Below, in pieces: positions 10,120 to 20,622 of a DNA stretch of 64,000 bases. The notes beneath the pieces were generated by a model. The model was not told the DNA's origin, did no database searches, and saw only the letters and a list, made by a program, of their open reading frames with translations. Made by a program: the position numbers and the translations under genes. Where the stretch lies: the NCBI GenBank assembly GCA_009760855.2, contig WPIO01000004.1:630001-694000 (forward strand), in the 5' to 3' direction. Source of the DNA: Cristatella mucedo (taxonomy: Eukaryota; Bryozoa; Phylactolaemata; Cristatellidae). Numbering within the stretch: the stretch's first letter is position 1; every line of letters begins with the position of its first letter.

Positions 10120-10582
10120 TGCCGCCGTCCAGTCGCGCGCAGCAGGCGAACGCTTCCCTACGTGCTCCAGGTGTCCGATGGGCCGCTCCGGGAAACGTTG
10201 CGAGGAGCGCACCGTCTCGAACGACGTCATCACGTGGATGGCGAGGCGGCTCGCCGACTTGCCGCTGCAGGTGCGCTGCGAGAGCCCGCACGTCAATATC
10301 CTCGCCAAGCAGGGCTTCGAGGGCAGCCTCGCCGAGTGCTTGAAGTACCAGGCCGGCAATAAGGGCAAGGTCAAAGACCGGGCCGCCACCCGGCACCCGC
10401 CGAGTACGCGGCGGCGCCCAGATGCGGCGGCTGTATCGGCGATCAGGGCCCTATTCGGCTTTCCGCCGGCGGCGGCGTCGGCGGGCTCCGTCTCGTCGTC
10501 ATCGTCAGCGCTCGCCGCCCTGCTGCTGCCTCACCGGAGGCCCGCCGCCGCCGAAGTGGCGTCGGAGTCGCACTCACTGTAG
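9218..10582 (+). CDS. Secreted protein with one EGF domain (probable EGFR/ErbB-type ligand), three coding exons
   Basis: Predicted join is 9218-9524, 9721-9823 and 10171-10582, giving 273 codons plus stop. Introns are phase 1 and phase 2, with donors CAAG/GTAGGC and GCAG/GTGAGC and acceptors TTGGCAG and GCTCCAG. Residues 1 to about 45 form a long signal peptide with a Leu-rich core (CLTLLLLC). Residues 45-102 are a Ser/Thr/Ala-rich linker. One EGF domain has cysteines at 107, 117, 122, 136, 138 and 147; spacing is C-X9-C-X4-C-X13-C-X1-C-X8-C. It ends GRSGKRC, keeping the glycines and the arginine before C6 that EGF uses to bind its receptor. The four-residue C2-C3 gap matches HB-EGF and TGF-alpha. 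No transmembrane segment follows; the last 120 residues are mostly low complexity. I infer a soluble EGFR ligand, but the orthologue (vein-, spitz- or neuregulin-like) cannot be decided. A possible alternative donor (CTGCAG/GTGCGC) follows 10270. Confidence 0.72.
9721..9823 (+). CDS. EGF-ligand exon 2: cysteines 1-4 of the EGF domain
   Basis: This 103-base exon starts after CCGTTGGCAG and ends at TGCAG/GTGAGC. It enters in phase 1 and leaves in phase 2. It encodes MRECSAKEKRKAACLAGEC and then a 13-residue loop ending in TYVIC. The downstream intron falls between C4 and C5, the position shared by ErbB-ligand EGF domains. Confidence 0.7.
9910..9977. repeat. (GA)n inside EGF-ligand intron 2
   Basis: About 34 GA units in an intron of only 347 bases. 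Confidence 0.95.
10026..10128. repeat. (CCG)n inside EGF-ligand intron 2
   Basis: About thirty CCG/GCC triplets with a few CAC and GAC changes, ending roughly 42 bases before the exon 3 acceptor. Confidence 0.95.
10171..10582 (+). CDS. EGF-ligand exon 3: cysteines 5-6 and C-terminal tail
   Basis: The exon starts after CGTGCTCCAG. The split codon gives Arg, followed by CPMGRSGKRCEER, which completes the EGF domain. The tail has two further cysteines, a moderately complex stretch ending AGNKGKVKD, then Arg/Ala/Ser-rich low complexity to a TAG at 10580. Complexity falls steadily toward the end, so the true C-terminus could differ if the CTGCAG/GTGCGC donor after 10270 is used. Confidence 0.6.
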
Positions 10583-11035
10583 CCGCCGCCGCCGCCGCCG
10601 CAGCCGTCGCCGCCGACCGATTGACAGCGACAGTCGCCGCATCTCTACAAGAAGCGCCCGCTTCGCGACAGCACCGCGACAGTCGTCGTGCGTCTCGTCC
10701 GATCAGGCGCACGCGTCAGCGCGACGACGACGGCGCCGACGTCCGGCCTCTCTCGGACTTTCACGCCCTCCCTAGTCGCAGCCGCCGCCCCCACCTGTGC
10801 GGATACCCGATGCATGGGGGGGGGTCGGCTGCTGCTGCTGCTGCCGCCGCCGCATTTGCGCGCGTATCGCGCGATCCCGACATGCACTGCCGCGGCGGTG
10901 GATGAAGTTAGGGGCGACCCCCGTCAAGATACCAGAGACCACGAAGTTATTTTTATAGACGCCGTTGACGTATTTATTATTTGTTAAATTATTCGTTCAC
11001 GTGGCGGCGCGCCCCCCGCGGTCTGGGCGTGTCGC

Positions 11036-11041
11036 AATAAA
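11036..11041 (+). terminator. Polyadenylation signal AATAAA for the EGF-ligand gene
   Basis: A canonical AATAAA lies 454 bases after the stop codon, at the end of a stretch that falls from GC-rich to AT-rich (GTTATTTTTATAGACG at about 10944). The position is reasonable for the 3' end of this mRNA. Confidence 0.45.
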
Positions 11042-11760
11042 TCTTCACATCCGCCGCTGCTTCTTGGCTCGCGCGCGAGGCCCGGGCGAGCGAGCGCGCG
11101 GCCTTCGCCGCCGCCGCAGCAGCAAAGATCGCCGCCGCGATCCCAGCGACGAAGAATCGGTGGAAAAGCACGGGCAAGGCGCGGGCCGTGAGGGCGCGGC
11201 GCGGCGCCGCTCCGTTCGGCTCGCAGAGAGCGGCGCCGCGCGGGCGCGAGCGGACTCGACAGCCGGCGCCGCGAGTGGCCGCTACGAACCGGATGGAGCG
11301 GGTCAAAACGAGGCACGAGCTTCGAGGCGGCGCCTGCAGCGGCGCCGCACGCTCCGAGGGCTGCGACGGACGGAGGTGCGAGCGCAGGCTTGAGCGCGGA
11401 GCCGCCGCTACAAAGCGGCGGCTCCGAGGCGAAGCAGTGACGCGCGCCGCCTCGGCGGCGGCGGCGGCGCTGTGAGCGCGGCGCGGGCAGTCCGACGAGG
11501 CCGGGCGCGTTGAGCTCCGCCGAGTCATCGCTGCACAATGAAGGAAGGCAGAAAGGCAGGCAGGCAGGCGATTTAGCTGGCGCGGAATGGACGGCCATAC
11601 GCGAAGCGGGTCTGCCTGAGGGCCCGAGTCGACGCCGCCCGAATGACCGAGTCGCACTTTTTCGAGCCGTCGAGGCTCAGGGCAGGCGCTGAGCCTGAAA
11701 ATTGAGGATGCATCCAAATACCGCGCACAATACTGCACAATGCCATCAAGTACTGCTCAA
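11042..11760. other. GC-rich sequence downstream of the EGF-ligand gene
   Basis: CpG-rich with several overlapping Arg/Ala ORFs on both strands. No domain or splice-consistent exon was recognised. A short GGCA run stands at 11546-11570. Confidence 0.4.
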
Positions 11761-11761
11761 T

Positions 11762-11937
11762 AATGTATATATTTATATATGTATATAGATATATATATAC
11801 ATATATAAATATATACACATATACACACACACACATATATATACACATATATATATATATACACATACATACATACATATATATATGTATGTATATGTAT
11901 ATATATATATATATATATCTATATGTGTATACATATA
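11762..11937. repeat. AT/ACAT microsatellite
   Basis: TATATA, ACACAC and ACATAT words. It abuts the 3' end of a minus-strand SINE-A and probably grew from its AT tail. Confidence 0.9.
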
Positions 11938-12060
11938 TAATACATTTGAATAGCGCCCTAAGAGAATGTAATCTTCCTTCAGACGCTTTCCATATGCCCG
12001 GAGCTCGAGGCCACGACCTCGGCCAGACCTTTATCTATAGGCGAGCACCTTAACCACTGG
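11938..12060 (-). mobile_element. SINE-A copy
   Basis: Minus-strand order: A-box region (cagtggttaaggtgctcgcc), B-box (ggtcgtggcctcgagctcc), catatg, then gcgctattcaaatgta and the AT tail. Confidence 0.8.
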
Positions 12061-13140
12061 GAATCAAATAACTGCAGTTTTCTATAAAAGAATGCGCGCG
12101 CGAGGCGCAGCGAAACAGTACGGTTAGCGGTTTTTTCTCGTGTGCGAGTCGCCAGTCTGTCTGCAGAGTGTGAATGCGAGTTTCTACCCAATTCAGCCCG
12201 AGGCGTCAGCACTAACGCCACCTTGGCGAGTGCGTGCTAGGCGGGCGGCACAGTAGGGCAGCGCAGGCCTAGGAACCACTTGAGAGCGAAGTAGTACCAA
12301 CCAACGTGGTAATTCAAGAAAAGATCACGTGCTTCCTACCAACGCTTCGCTCGGCGCCCAGCAGCCATTACAATATCGTTCCACGCCGCCGGGGTGCTGT
12401 CGTTTCTAGCAGCTTCCATCAAGCCGGCCATTGACAGCGAGTCCACTGATTTTGTAAACAATCGGATTTATCTAGGAGTGGTGAGCTTAAAAAGGCCTAG
12501 GCCACTTTAAGTAGCGTGGCTCCAAGTCAGACGCCTCGTGCGGCGGCCGTACCGCCCACGCGCCGCCGCCGCCGCCGCCGCCGATGCTGCCATCGCCGCC
12601 GGCCGAGTCGTTAGTTCGAGTCCTGCAGCAGGCAATCCTTTGTTACCCACTGCCCGGAGGTGGTTATAGCGTCAAAGCCCTTTAAAGCTATTTAAAATTA
12701 TGCTGCTCGATCTGATAGTTTACTTGCCACGAAAGAAGTGGCTTTTTCGCCGGTTTTTGCTTTCTGACCTTCACCTTGCGGTCGCCACGCGGCGGCCGCC
12801 TCCTTTTGCTCCCCCGAGCGATGGCCACGCTGAACGGAGGCACGCGCCAGCAGGCGCTGCAAGCCACCGCCTTCCGATAATAATAATTTTACTTTCTATT
12901 ATTTTAGAAATCATTATTCTTCCCGAGAGAGGGAGAGAGAGATGTCCTTGAAATCGACGGAACGAATTGCAAAAGAACAGGCTGGCGCGAGGAGAGAGAG
13001 AGAGAGAGAGAGAGAAACTAGGAAAAAAAGAGGTAATATAATAAAATACCTATGCGAGGTTGCTGCAATTGCGTATGCATATGCAAATGAACATGCATAT
13101 GTAGGTGCATATCTACGTCCGTAAGGATTACCAAATTATT
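12061..13140. other. Intergenic DNA with short repeats
   Basis: It contains a CCG run at 12560-12583, a SINE-B-like fragment at about 12605-12690 (gttcgagtcctgcagcaggc, atcctttgttacc) and GA runs at 12925-12942 and 12992-13015. No gene seen. Confidence 0.45.
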
Positions 13141-13141
13141 G

Positions 13142-13273
13142 CGCCGAGCTGGTTTGGTCTAGCGGTAAAGGTGCTCGCCCCGACCAAGGTCTGACTGAGG
13201 TCGTGGGCTCGAGCCCCGAGGCATATGTGAAGCGCGAATAGACATTAAGTTCTCTTGGGGCTCTATATAAATG
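13142..13273 (+). mobile_element. SINE-A, near-complete copy
   Basis: It starts gccgagctggtttggtctag (A-box), has gtcgtgggctcgagccccga (B-box), then gattaagttctcttgggg-type sequence and ctatataaatgaattat. A long (AT)n follows. This is one of the best copies for defining the family. Confidence 0.9.

Positions 13274-13366
<93 letters not shown>
13274..13366. repeat. (AT)n microsatellite at a SINE-A 3' end
   Basis: About 46 AT units directly joined to the SINE tail. Confidence 0.97.
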
Positions 13367-13367
<1 letters not shown>

Positions 13368-13369
13368 CT

Positions 13370-14450
13370 AACCTGACCTAACCTGTAGCCGCTGACCTGA
13401 AGCCTAGAGCGCGCGCGAGCTCCCCGGGTACTGGTTCCATAGGTTCCGCCACCTCGTAGTTTTGGTCGAGTGAGCGTTTGCGATCGTCGAATAAGGACGA
13501 CATCTCCAGCCGATGGGCGGCGTACCTCGGATCGCTTCCACCTTCAGTAGGCAGGCCACGCCTCCACGGGGATGCGATGCCTTACTCGGCGAGCTCGTTG
13601 TGTCGCCGCCGCCGCCGCCGCCGCCGGAAGTCATGCGGAAGTCTCTACTGCACTCCAGGTGCTTTGCCGTCACAACGTCTCGATGCTGTCTTGCGGCGGC
13701 GGATGCAGTATCCGGGTTTTTTTCGGAGGTGGGCTAATAAAACCGCGGCCTTGTAGTGTTTGAAAGTAGCCGATAGTGTGGCGTCACACTGCCCGTCTTT
13801 CTGCCCTGATGGCTTAGCGAGCTAGCATCGAGAACATGTTTTTCATTGCTGACTGGTAATACGCTATATATTCACAGTAAATTTTTAAGGAAGCAAGCAG
13901 TAGTCAGCAGAAAGCCCCACTAATTAGCACTAGAAGATTAATTCGAAGATTTTCAAAAAGAAATAGCTCATCCGGTCTCTATCCGATGCCAGGTTGGGGT
14001 GACTTGGAAAGATACTTTTGAGTTTCAAGATCCTGTTCATTATCAAGATCCTCTTAGATGATTTACTTCTTTGTCAAGGCTTGTAGCGTTGATTTTATAA
14101 GTCTGTAATTGCCTTCGCATTTAAATAAGTGTGAAGACAATTACTTACCCGGAGGGCTGCAGAAAGTCTTTAGTCCTCTCTCTTGGCGACCTCTGAACTC
14201 TGAGATCAGAACTTAAAGCTCTGAACAGCTTCCTTCCGCTGCCCGCCTCTTTACTTCCTTTCAAAGATGGCGGCCATATCCGGAGAGAGATCGCAAAGCT
14301 GCGAGCGCGCGCCGCCCGGCATCTGCTCTTTTTCAAGGTCTTTTCCAAAAGCAATGGACGTGCGCTATTTCTGAAGAGCCCGTAGCTGCGCATCCAGCTA
14401 TCACTGCGCCCCAATATATATTAAAGCGCCGTTAGAAATAAATAAATACT
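13370..14450. other. No gene seen
   Basis: GC-rich until about 13760 with a CCG run at 13606-13625, then AT-richer sequence. Short ORFs only, none recognisable. Confidence 0.45.
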
Positions 14451-14454
14451 AGCT

Positions 14455-14625
14455 GATTTAACAGCCTCTTTTTCTATAGCGACAAAAGAGCCTTTATGGC
14501 TATCACCACCGCTTGCAGTAGCAATAAAGGATCGCCCACCGTAGGATTCAAACCCACGACCTCGAGGCCGGGGTCGTGAAAAGCAACCACCTTACCTAGC
14601 GAGCCATTACGACTCGCCGAGACCA
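14455..14625 (-). mobile_element. SINE-B copy
   Basis: Minus strand reads gtaatggctcgctaggtaag (A-box), a GACC-rich hairpin, gtgggtttgaatcctacggt (B-box), caataaaggc and gaggctgttaaatcagct at the 3' end. Confidence 0.85.
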
Positions 14626-14679
14626 TCTGACAGGACCCAAAGCTTCGCACGCCAGCGTACGGTCAGGCAGACCTCACAG

Positions 14680-14895
14680 TATTATTAGTAATAATTAAAA
14701 GAAAAATAGTAGGCGTTTGGCGCGGCGGCATGAGAGAACTCAATCTCTATCCAGGCGCTTTACAGCTAGCTGCAAGAGAATCAGTACCCAGGGTGCAAGC
14801 GACGTGCACGGTATTGAGCGTGCAAAAGCAAGCAAGCGCCATGCTTGGGCCGCATACGTTAACATGACGCTACTCAATTTCACCGGTTAGTATGG
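14680..14895 (-). mobile_element. LINE-B 3' UTR and tail, degraded
   Basis: It shows the gagagaactcaatctctatc and aggcgctttaca words of the inverted LINE-B tail, followed by the cacggt/gcatgc 3' UTR pattern. Confidence 0.55.
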
Positions 14896-16187
14896 CCTCA
14901 CTCTGGCCTCTGGAACGTGCACGTAATCGTTCACAAGTGCGCGTCCGCAAAGCACGTAAGAATAAAAAGAAAAGCTCGTTCGGGCGAGAAGGGAGGCTTG
15001 AACGGAAAGCTGTCCGGAACTGACGCGCCTTTAGGCGAGACTTATAAGATGCAAGCTCGTAGCGAGTAGTGACCGTAGCCAGAAGAGCGCTCCGAAAGCG
15101 CGATCCTGACTTTAGGTGCTGAAGCGAGCTGAAGGCTCGATCGCCGAAAGATTTTAACTCAGCTAACGCCGCGCTGCTGGCGCCGAGACAACGACCGAAC
15201 GTCGAGGAGCTGTAGTCGCAGACGCAGCAGACGCGGCAGACGATGCGCGCAGCGACTAAGACGCAGCGACTAAGACGCAGCGACTAAGACGCAGCGACTA
15301 AGACGCAGAGCCAGAGCTCGAAGGAAGACCTTAAAAAACCCTCTAAATACTTCGGCAGCAAGTGCACATTTACATTTCGGAGACAAAGTGGGTCACTCAT
15401 GTGCCGGAAGGGGCACAAGCTCACCCTACTAACTCACAATCCACCACGCTTTAACGGGTCTAAACTGTTGATTACGAAAGATTCTGTTCGCCAGTGATTG
15501 TACCTCGAGAGCCGCTAACATAAGGTTTTGAAAACAGTTTGCGAGCCGTGTTTTTCATTAAATCATGATTCAATTCATTAAATTATTATTTGATTGCATT
15601 ATTATTAAAAACGCGGCGCACGAGCTTTTTCCTCAACCTTATTTATAATCTCCAGAAACCTTCATAAGATTTCAGGAGAAAGGAGAAAACCACAATGCAG
15701 CAACTAGCAATGCCTCATTCATCTTCGCAAAATCCTCGGTCTCACCGAGTCCGATGCTGAGGAGTCCGATGCTGAGCTGCTGACATCACGGCTCAGCGAG
15801 GTAGCCGACACTGTATTCTTATCTCCTACAGTCGACAAGATGGGCCGCCGTTGCCTCTCCTACAATGTAGCCCAGCGCGGCTATTCATGTCAATGCAGGA
15901 ATCACCTGCACCCCGATTGAATGGTGCCCACTAACAGACAATTCAACCAGTTGCCTCAAAGCCGCATCGCTTCGTCGAGGAAGCGCATAGTACCCGTCTC
16001 TCTCCCTGTCGCTCACTCTGTGCATCCCAAAGAGCACTCGGCCAGGTTCAAGGTTCAAGTTCAAGTTTAAGTTCAAGGTTCAAGATGCTGCTGAGAGTGC
16101 TTTGAAGTCTGGGGACTATGGCTAGGTCACTGGAGACTCCTAACGTCATCATTCGCGATTGAGGAAGCCTCTAAAAGCTTTATTTAC
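14896..16187. other. No gene seen; 14-base tandem repeat inside
   Basis: Four copies of CAGCGACTAAGACG stand at 15250-15307, and a run of AAGTTCAAG words at about 16045-16080. Otherwise unique-looking non-coding sequence. Confidence 0.5.
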
Positions 16188-16676
16188 CTAAAATAATAAT
16201 AAGAATAAGAATAATATAAGAATGAAAGAATAAGAATGATAAAGCGCCCTCAGAGAACTCAATCTCTTTCTAGGCGCTTTACATTTGCTGCAAAGGGAAC
16301 CGCGATTGAACGGTGAGTAATACCATGCTTGATAAACAACAAGAATAACATGGTTAGGGGTGACGTGCACAGGGTCAGCTTGCAAATGTGGTTAGTGGCA
16401 GCATGCACAATGTCAGCACGCATAAGCACATAAAGGACGAATCACAGGGATCCACTAAATGCTGTCCTAAATTGGTGCGCTTTTAAGGTCTTTTTAAATG
16501 TGGTCAAGTCAGGGGATGTCGTGACGCAAGTCGGGAGTGAGCTCCGGGCTTTGGGACCGTACGAACTAAGTACGAGGTATTGGTAAACTGCTAGTTTCCG
16601 AAAAGCGGCTGGTGCGATGCTTGGCCCGGTGGGGGAGTAGATCTGAGAGATAGGCTGGAGCCAAAGGATGAGTGAC
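16188..16676 (-). mobile_element. LINE-B 3' end with ORF2 C-terminus
   Basis: The minus frame gives LWLQPISQIY, YGPKARSSLP and SPDLTTFKKTLKAHQFRTAF, then the conserved 3' UTR and an imperfect (ATT)n tail. It matches the other LINE-B copies and is 5' truncated. Confidence 0.85.
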
Positions 16677-17700
16677 ACAGTCGACGCGCCTCGCTCTAAT
16701 ATGGACTGGCCACGGCTGCTCCTCCGAGTCCTCAGTAGGACAGAGCTCCGGTCAAGCGGGGGGGGGGGGAAGAGGGAGGAGCTATCGCTGGTGGGACCAC
16801 CGCGGGAGCAGGAGCCGGATCTGCCGCAACGTCGCGCCCGTCGAGACTCGTGGGCCGCGTGCAAGCGATTTGTGCTGCGGCTCTGGCCGGCCGGCCTGTC
16901 AGTCAGTCAGTCAGCAGCTTTCAATTCAAATTCACCCCCCCCCCCTGTGATGCGTTACCATTGACCTCGGAGGCGCCTAAGGTTAAAGGTCGTACCTTCG
17001 TCTGACCGAAGATGAAGAAGACGGCAGAGTGCGACGAGTTCGCCCTAGAAGCTGAGCAGAGCGGAACAAGCGGCGAGCGGAGCACCGGAAGCCGCACGTG
17101 ACGGCTCGTGACGTCGTCGATAATAGTAGGGGTGAAAGCTACGGTCAGCTAGTTCGGGCTCTCTGAAAAGAACGGATGCAAAATCGGAGCGCAGAACGTC
17201 GCCAAAAGTCCGTATCCTTAATGCCTGATGCGAAGAATTCGAGGCGAAGAGGGGAGTTCGCTCAGAGCAGTGTGGCGAGCGCTTTCATCTGCACTCTGAA
17301 CGTCATTGAACACCTCATTCTATTATTTATTATTTTATTATAAGTTTAAATTTATTTAAAATTATTATTTTATTATTCTTTTTTCAACTGTCAGCCTATT
17401 TTTGCACGGACGTTCGTGTCACTAACACTCCACTTGGCTGAAGAAAGGCGATGCGCTCGAGATTATCTCGTGCGACAGTTGGAGAAATGTCCAAAAACAA
17501 ATATAGAAAGCAGCAATCAGCAGCGCAGTGCGAGGAGGACCGTTGCACTGCGTCGCATGCGATTGCCAGCCGATCCGTATTTATCTTGCTCATTCGTCCG
17601 GCTTCGTTGTCAGTCGTTGCAATCGCTTCCCTTCTGCATTACATTCCGCTAGACAGGATGCGAGGCGCAATGAACAGCAGCCAGCCGATCTCTTGACGCC
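16677..17700. other. No gene seen
   Basis: It contains homopolymer runs (G at 16760, C at 16937), AT-rich sequence at 17320-17385 and small ORFs without features. Confidence 0.4.
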
Positions 17701-17729
17701 GAGCTGTCCGACCTTACTCCGCAGGCCCT

Positions 17730-17767
17730 TGTAAAGTCTGACAGCGGCGCCGCCGTCAGACTTTACA
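17730..17767. repeat. 38-base palindrome with one mismatch
   Basis: TGTAAAGTCTGACAGCGGC faces its complement with no spacer. The only mismatch is 17743/17754. Confidence 0.9.
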
Positions 17768-18330
17768 GGTGCGTGCGGAAAAAAGAGCGAGCGGCAGCGA
17801 TTCGGAGCAGGACGTCAATTCCGCCGCGTACCTACGACACGCAGCTCACCGTAGCGCGGCGGTCGTAACCTCGAGAGCCGTCGGTCTCCGCGGACGAGCG
17901 AGCGCGCGAAAACGAACGCCACTCGCTGCTTTCGAGCAACAAATTTGCAAGCGAACAAATTTATTCGAGCGAAAGCGAATTCGTCGCTTTCGCGCAAGCT
18001 GAAATCCCGAGCGAATAGCGCCGCACAAGTCTCGCCAGGTAGGTGCGAAAGTTATCGACGACTCGGAAGCGGAAGCGCGAGGAGCCGGAAACGCTTCGCG
18101 GGGGCGGGGCGCGAGCCAGGCAGGCGTGGCGGCTCTCTGGCGCCAGCGCGAGGAAACGTTGGCCGCCACTGGCCAAATCGGCGCATCGACGCCGACCGAT
18201 ATGTAAACAGATCGGCGTCGCGCGAATTTACCGACTAGAGGCGACAGTCGCGCGATTCGAAGCAGAGAAGGCCGCAGCGGAAAGTCGGCAGCTTAGTGTT
18301 GCGGGTAAGCGAAGCCGCTTGACTACCATC
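17768..18330. other. CpG-rich island with donor-like sites
   Basis: A GC- and CpG-rich block in otherwise AT-richer DNA, with strong donor-like sites CTCGCCAG/GTAGGT at about 18038 and GCG/GGTAAGCG at about 18303. It could hold an untranslated first exon of an unknown plus-strand gene. No convincing ORF. Confidence 0.3.
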
Positions 18331-19929
18331 CGAGTTGCAATCCACCCAATCGGCAGCTATGTGCGCTAACAGTGCCGACGCAAGTCGAGGCAGCTGCCGT
18401 GTTCAACGGCGCCAAGAAACGGCGCAGTGATAATGGTCCAGTTGTTCAGGACACATCCAATCTAGGCAAAGATTCCAGGCACCTGCAGGTCACCTACAGC
18501 TAGTGCCTGTGAAGTTTGCACGTGTAAGCAGTAGCATACGTCTGGAGACCATACAGATAACACGGCTGCTTATGGCAAATGGCAGGAAGCCACGTCGAAG
18601 CCAGCTGCCGAGTTCCCTCACTCAGGCCACAGAGAGTACGGAATTTCGTGACTGATTTATATGCATCAGCTGAGAAAGGAGGCCCACAAAAATCTAGTCA
18701 TTCGCGCATCGGCAAGTACACGGCGAGGGACCGCTCGTAGGGGGGCGGGTTTGCCCGACTGGCCTTAAGTCGGGCAGCGAGGGCACTGTTCGGTTGCCGA
18801 CATAACGGCAAACATAACGGCTGCAACTTTGCACCAAGTTGTGCACATGTATTCACATCAACTCGCCGGAAATCGGCTCGAGCGCGTTGTTGGTAATCTA
18901 AAGCTATGACTTTATAGAGGGCAGTGCCGCGTCATATGCCATAGGAAGACTAGTCCCAATGGCCCAATCGGCAGAGTGATCGACGACCCATCGAGATTGC
19001 AGCATCGGTCCCCGGAGTCGAGGTAAGTAAGCTCTCTGCTTCTACGCTGAGCCCCACGGCAGACGGCGTACGGTCTCCGAGTATCTTTAATTTGTTCGGC
19101 TCCCGTCTCTCAGGCAGAAGTCGTTACCGAGAAGAGGCTGGCGCCGGGCCTTATCAGCAGTATCTAGCAGTTGCACAGCTCTTGTTCGAAATCGCAGCCA
19201 CCGCAGCGCAAGCTGCTGCTACTACTCGGGGTCAGAAATATAGGGCTTAAATCCTCGCGTAGGCAGACCTCGCCCTCCAAGACAGGTTTATCTAGCATCC
19301 TTCCCGTGACGTCTGAGCGTAATCTGAGCGAGCTGCTCCAAAACCACTCGTCATCGGATGAGCACCTTACCTAGACAGACAGTACTGCCAAGTCCGAGGC
19401 CTACTGTCAGCTTAGGAATGTTTCCAAAATCAAGGACCGGCTGCTTAGACAAGAATAAGGCAGCCAGACTAATTTAAGAGTTTGCAACGTCGCCTCCAGA
19501 TTACTGCCATTAATTGATTAGTATTTAACAAGCTAGCACGGGGGGGGGTGACATTGCTAATTTACGTGGCGTCGCCTCTAGATTACTGCCGTTTCCTCGA
19601 CCCCAGGATTTCCAGTCGGCGCCCTTAATCGACTGCAACTGGTGCCACACTCAGAAGCTCGTCGTCAGCTGCGAAGCTGCTAGAGAACTTTACTAAATAG
19701 AAGGAAATCGAAGATTCTCCTCTTCTTGACTCACAGGCCATTTCACTCGCTTGCACCAGCCTTCCTTTCCGACACTCTTGCGCTTTCGTGAACTGTGCTC
19801 TCCCAACATCGTGAACTGTGCTCTCGCAACATCTCGCAACATCCTCAACATCACTCCTCGGCTTCCGGAGGTTTGGCCGCTCGTAGCGCTAGATTGGAAT
19901 CTTCTAGTAAGTCGGCCTCCAACTAGTTC
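18331..19929. other. No gene seen
   Basis: Mixed composition and short ORFs only. CTCGCAACATC-type words are repeated at 19798-19850 just before a LINE-B fragment. Confidence 0.4.
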
Positions 19930-20224
19930 CCTTAGTTCCAATGCTCGCACAGAGCCCGGAACTCACTACCGACGCACGTCGCAATGTCTCCTGCACATGA
20001 CGACATTTAAAGGAAGCTTAAAACGCACCTGTTTGCTGCAGCATTTTATGGGTCTTTGCGATTCATCCTTCCTGTGCATCTACCTGCTTACACTATTGCT
20101 TGCGGATGCTACCACCAATCACTTGGTAATGCTTTCTATACAGCATCTGTAAAGTGCCTGAAAAGAGATTCGGTTTTCTGAGAGCGCTATACAAATGTAA
20201 TATTATTATTGTGATTATTATTAT
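19930..20224 (+). mobile_element. LINE-B 3' end fragment
   Basis: It encodes the degraded DMTTFKGSLKRTC-type ORF2 terminus, followed by the tgggtctttgcgattcatcc 3' UTR, aaagtgcctgaaaagagatt and an ATT tail. Confidence 0.75.
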
Positions 20225-20482
20225 AACTAATGTGCATTGAAACTGCGGACTTGCTTCTGGCTTCTGTAGGCACCTGCAATGTTTTTTCCATCCGTCAAGT
20301 GTGAGCAATATATGCATGTGTTTCGCTTAGCTTCCCCTGTGCCGAGTGAATCCGCCTTCTTTATGGGTGTGTACTTTGTGTGCATACTCGCGCATGACTA
20401 CGTGCATTTCCCTAACCATGGGTCCTACTAATCGTAACCCAACAATGTGTCTTATTGTGTGCTTCTGCACTCTGTATAAAAA

Positions 20483-20622
20483 TTTAAATAGCCTCATTTG
20501 TAGAGCGGCAGAAGAACCTTGAAGGCTAAGCACCGCAGCTTGCAGTGGAAATAAAGCATCGCCCACTGCAGAGCACAGAGAACCCACGTGACCTGGGTCA
20601 TGAAGAGCGAGCACCTGAAGAG
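20483..20622 (-). mobile_element. SINE-B, diverged copy
   Basis: The inverted SINE-B order is visible: cctcatttgtagagcggcag, gcttgcagtgg, ataaagcatcgcccactgca and the hairpin region. Confidence 0.7.

Noticed and set aside
13142-13215. tRNA gene
   Set aside because: A- and B-boxes are present but no acceptor stem pairs, and the same head recurs with a LINE-like tail many times. It is a SINE head.
15250-15307. CRISPR-like direct repeats (also 24359-24542, 36643-36783)
   Set aside because: Units are contiguous without spacers in a eukaryotic genome. These are minisatellites.
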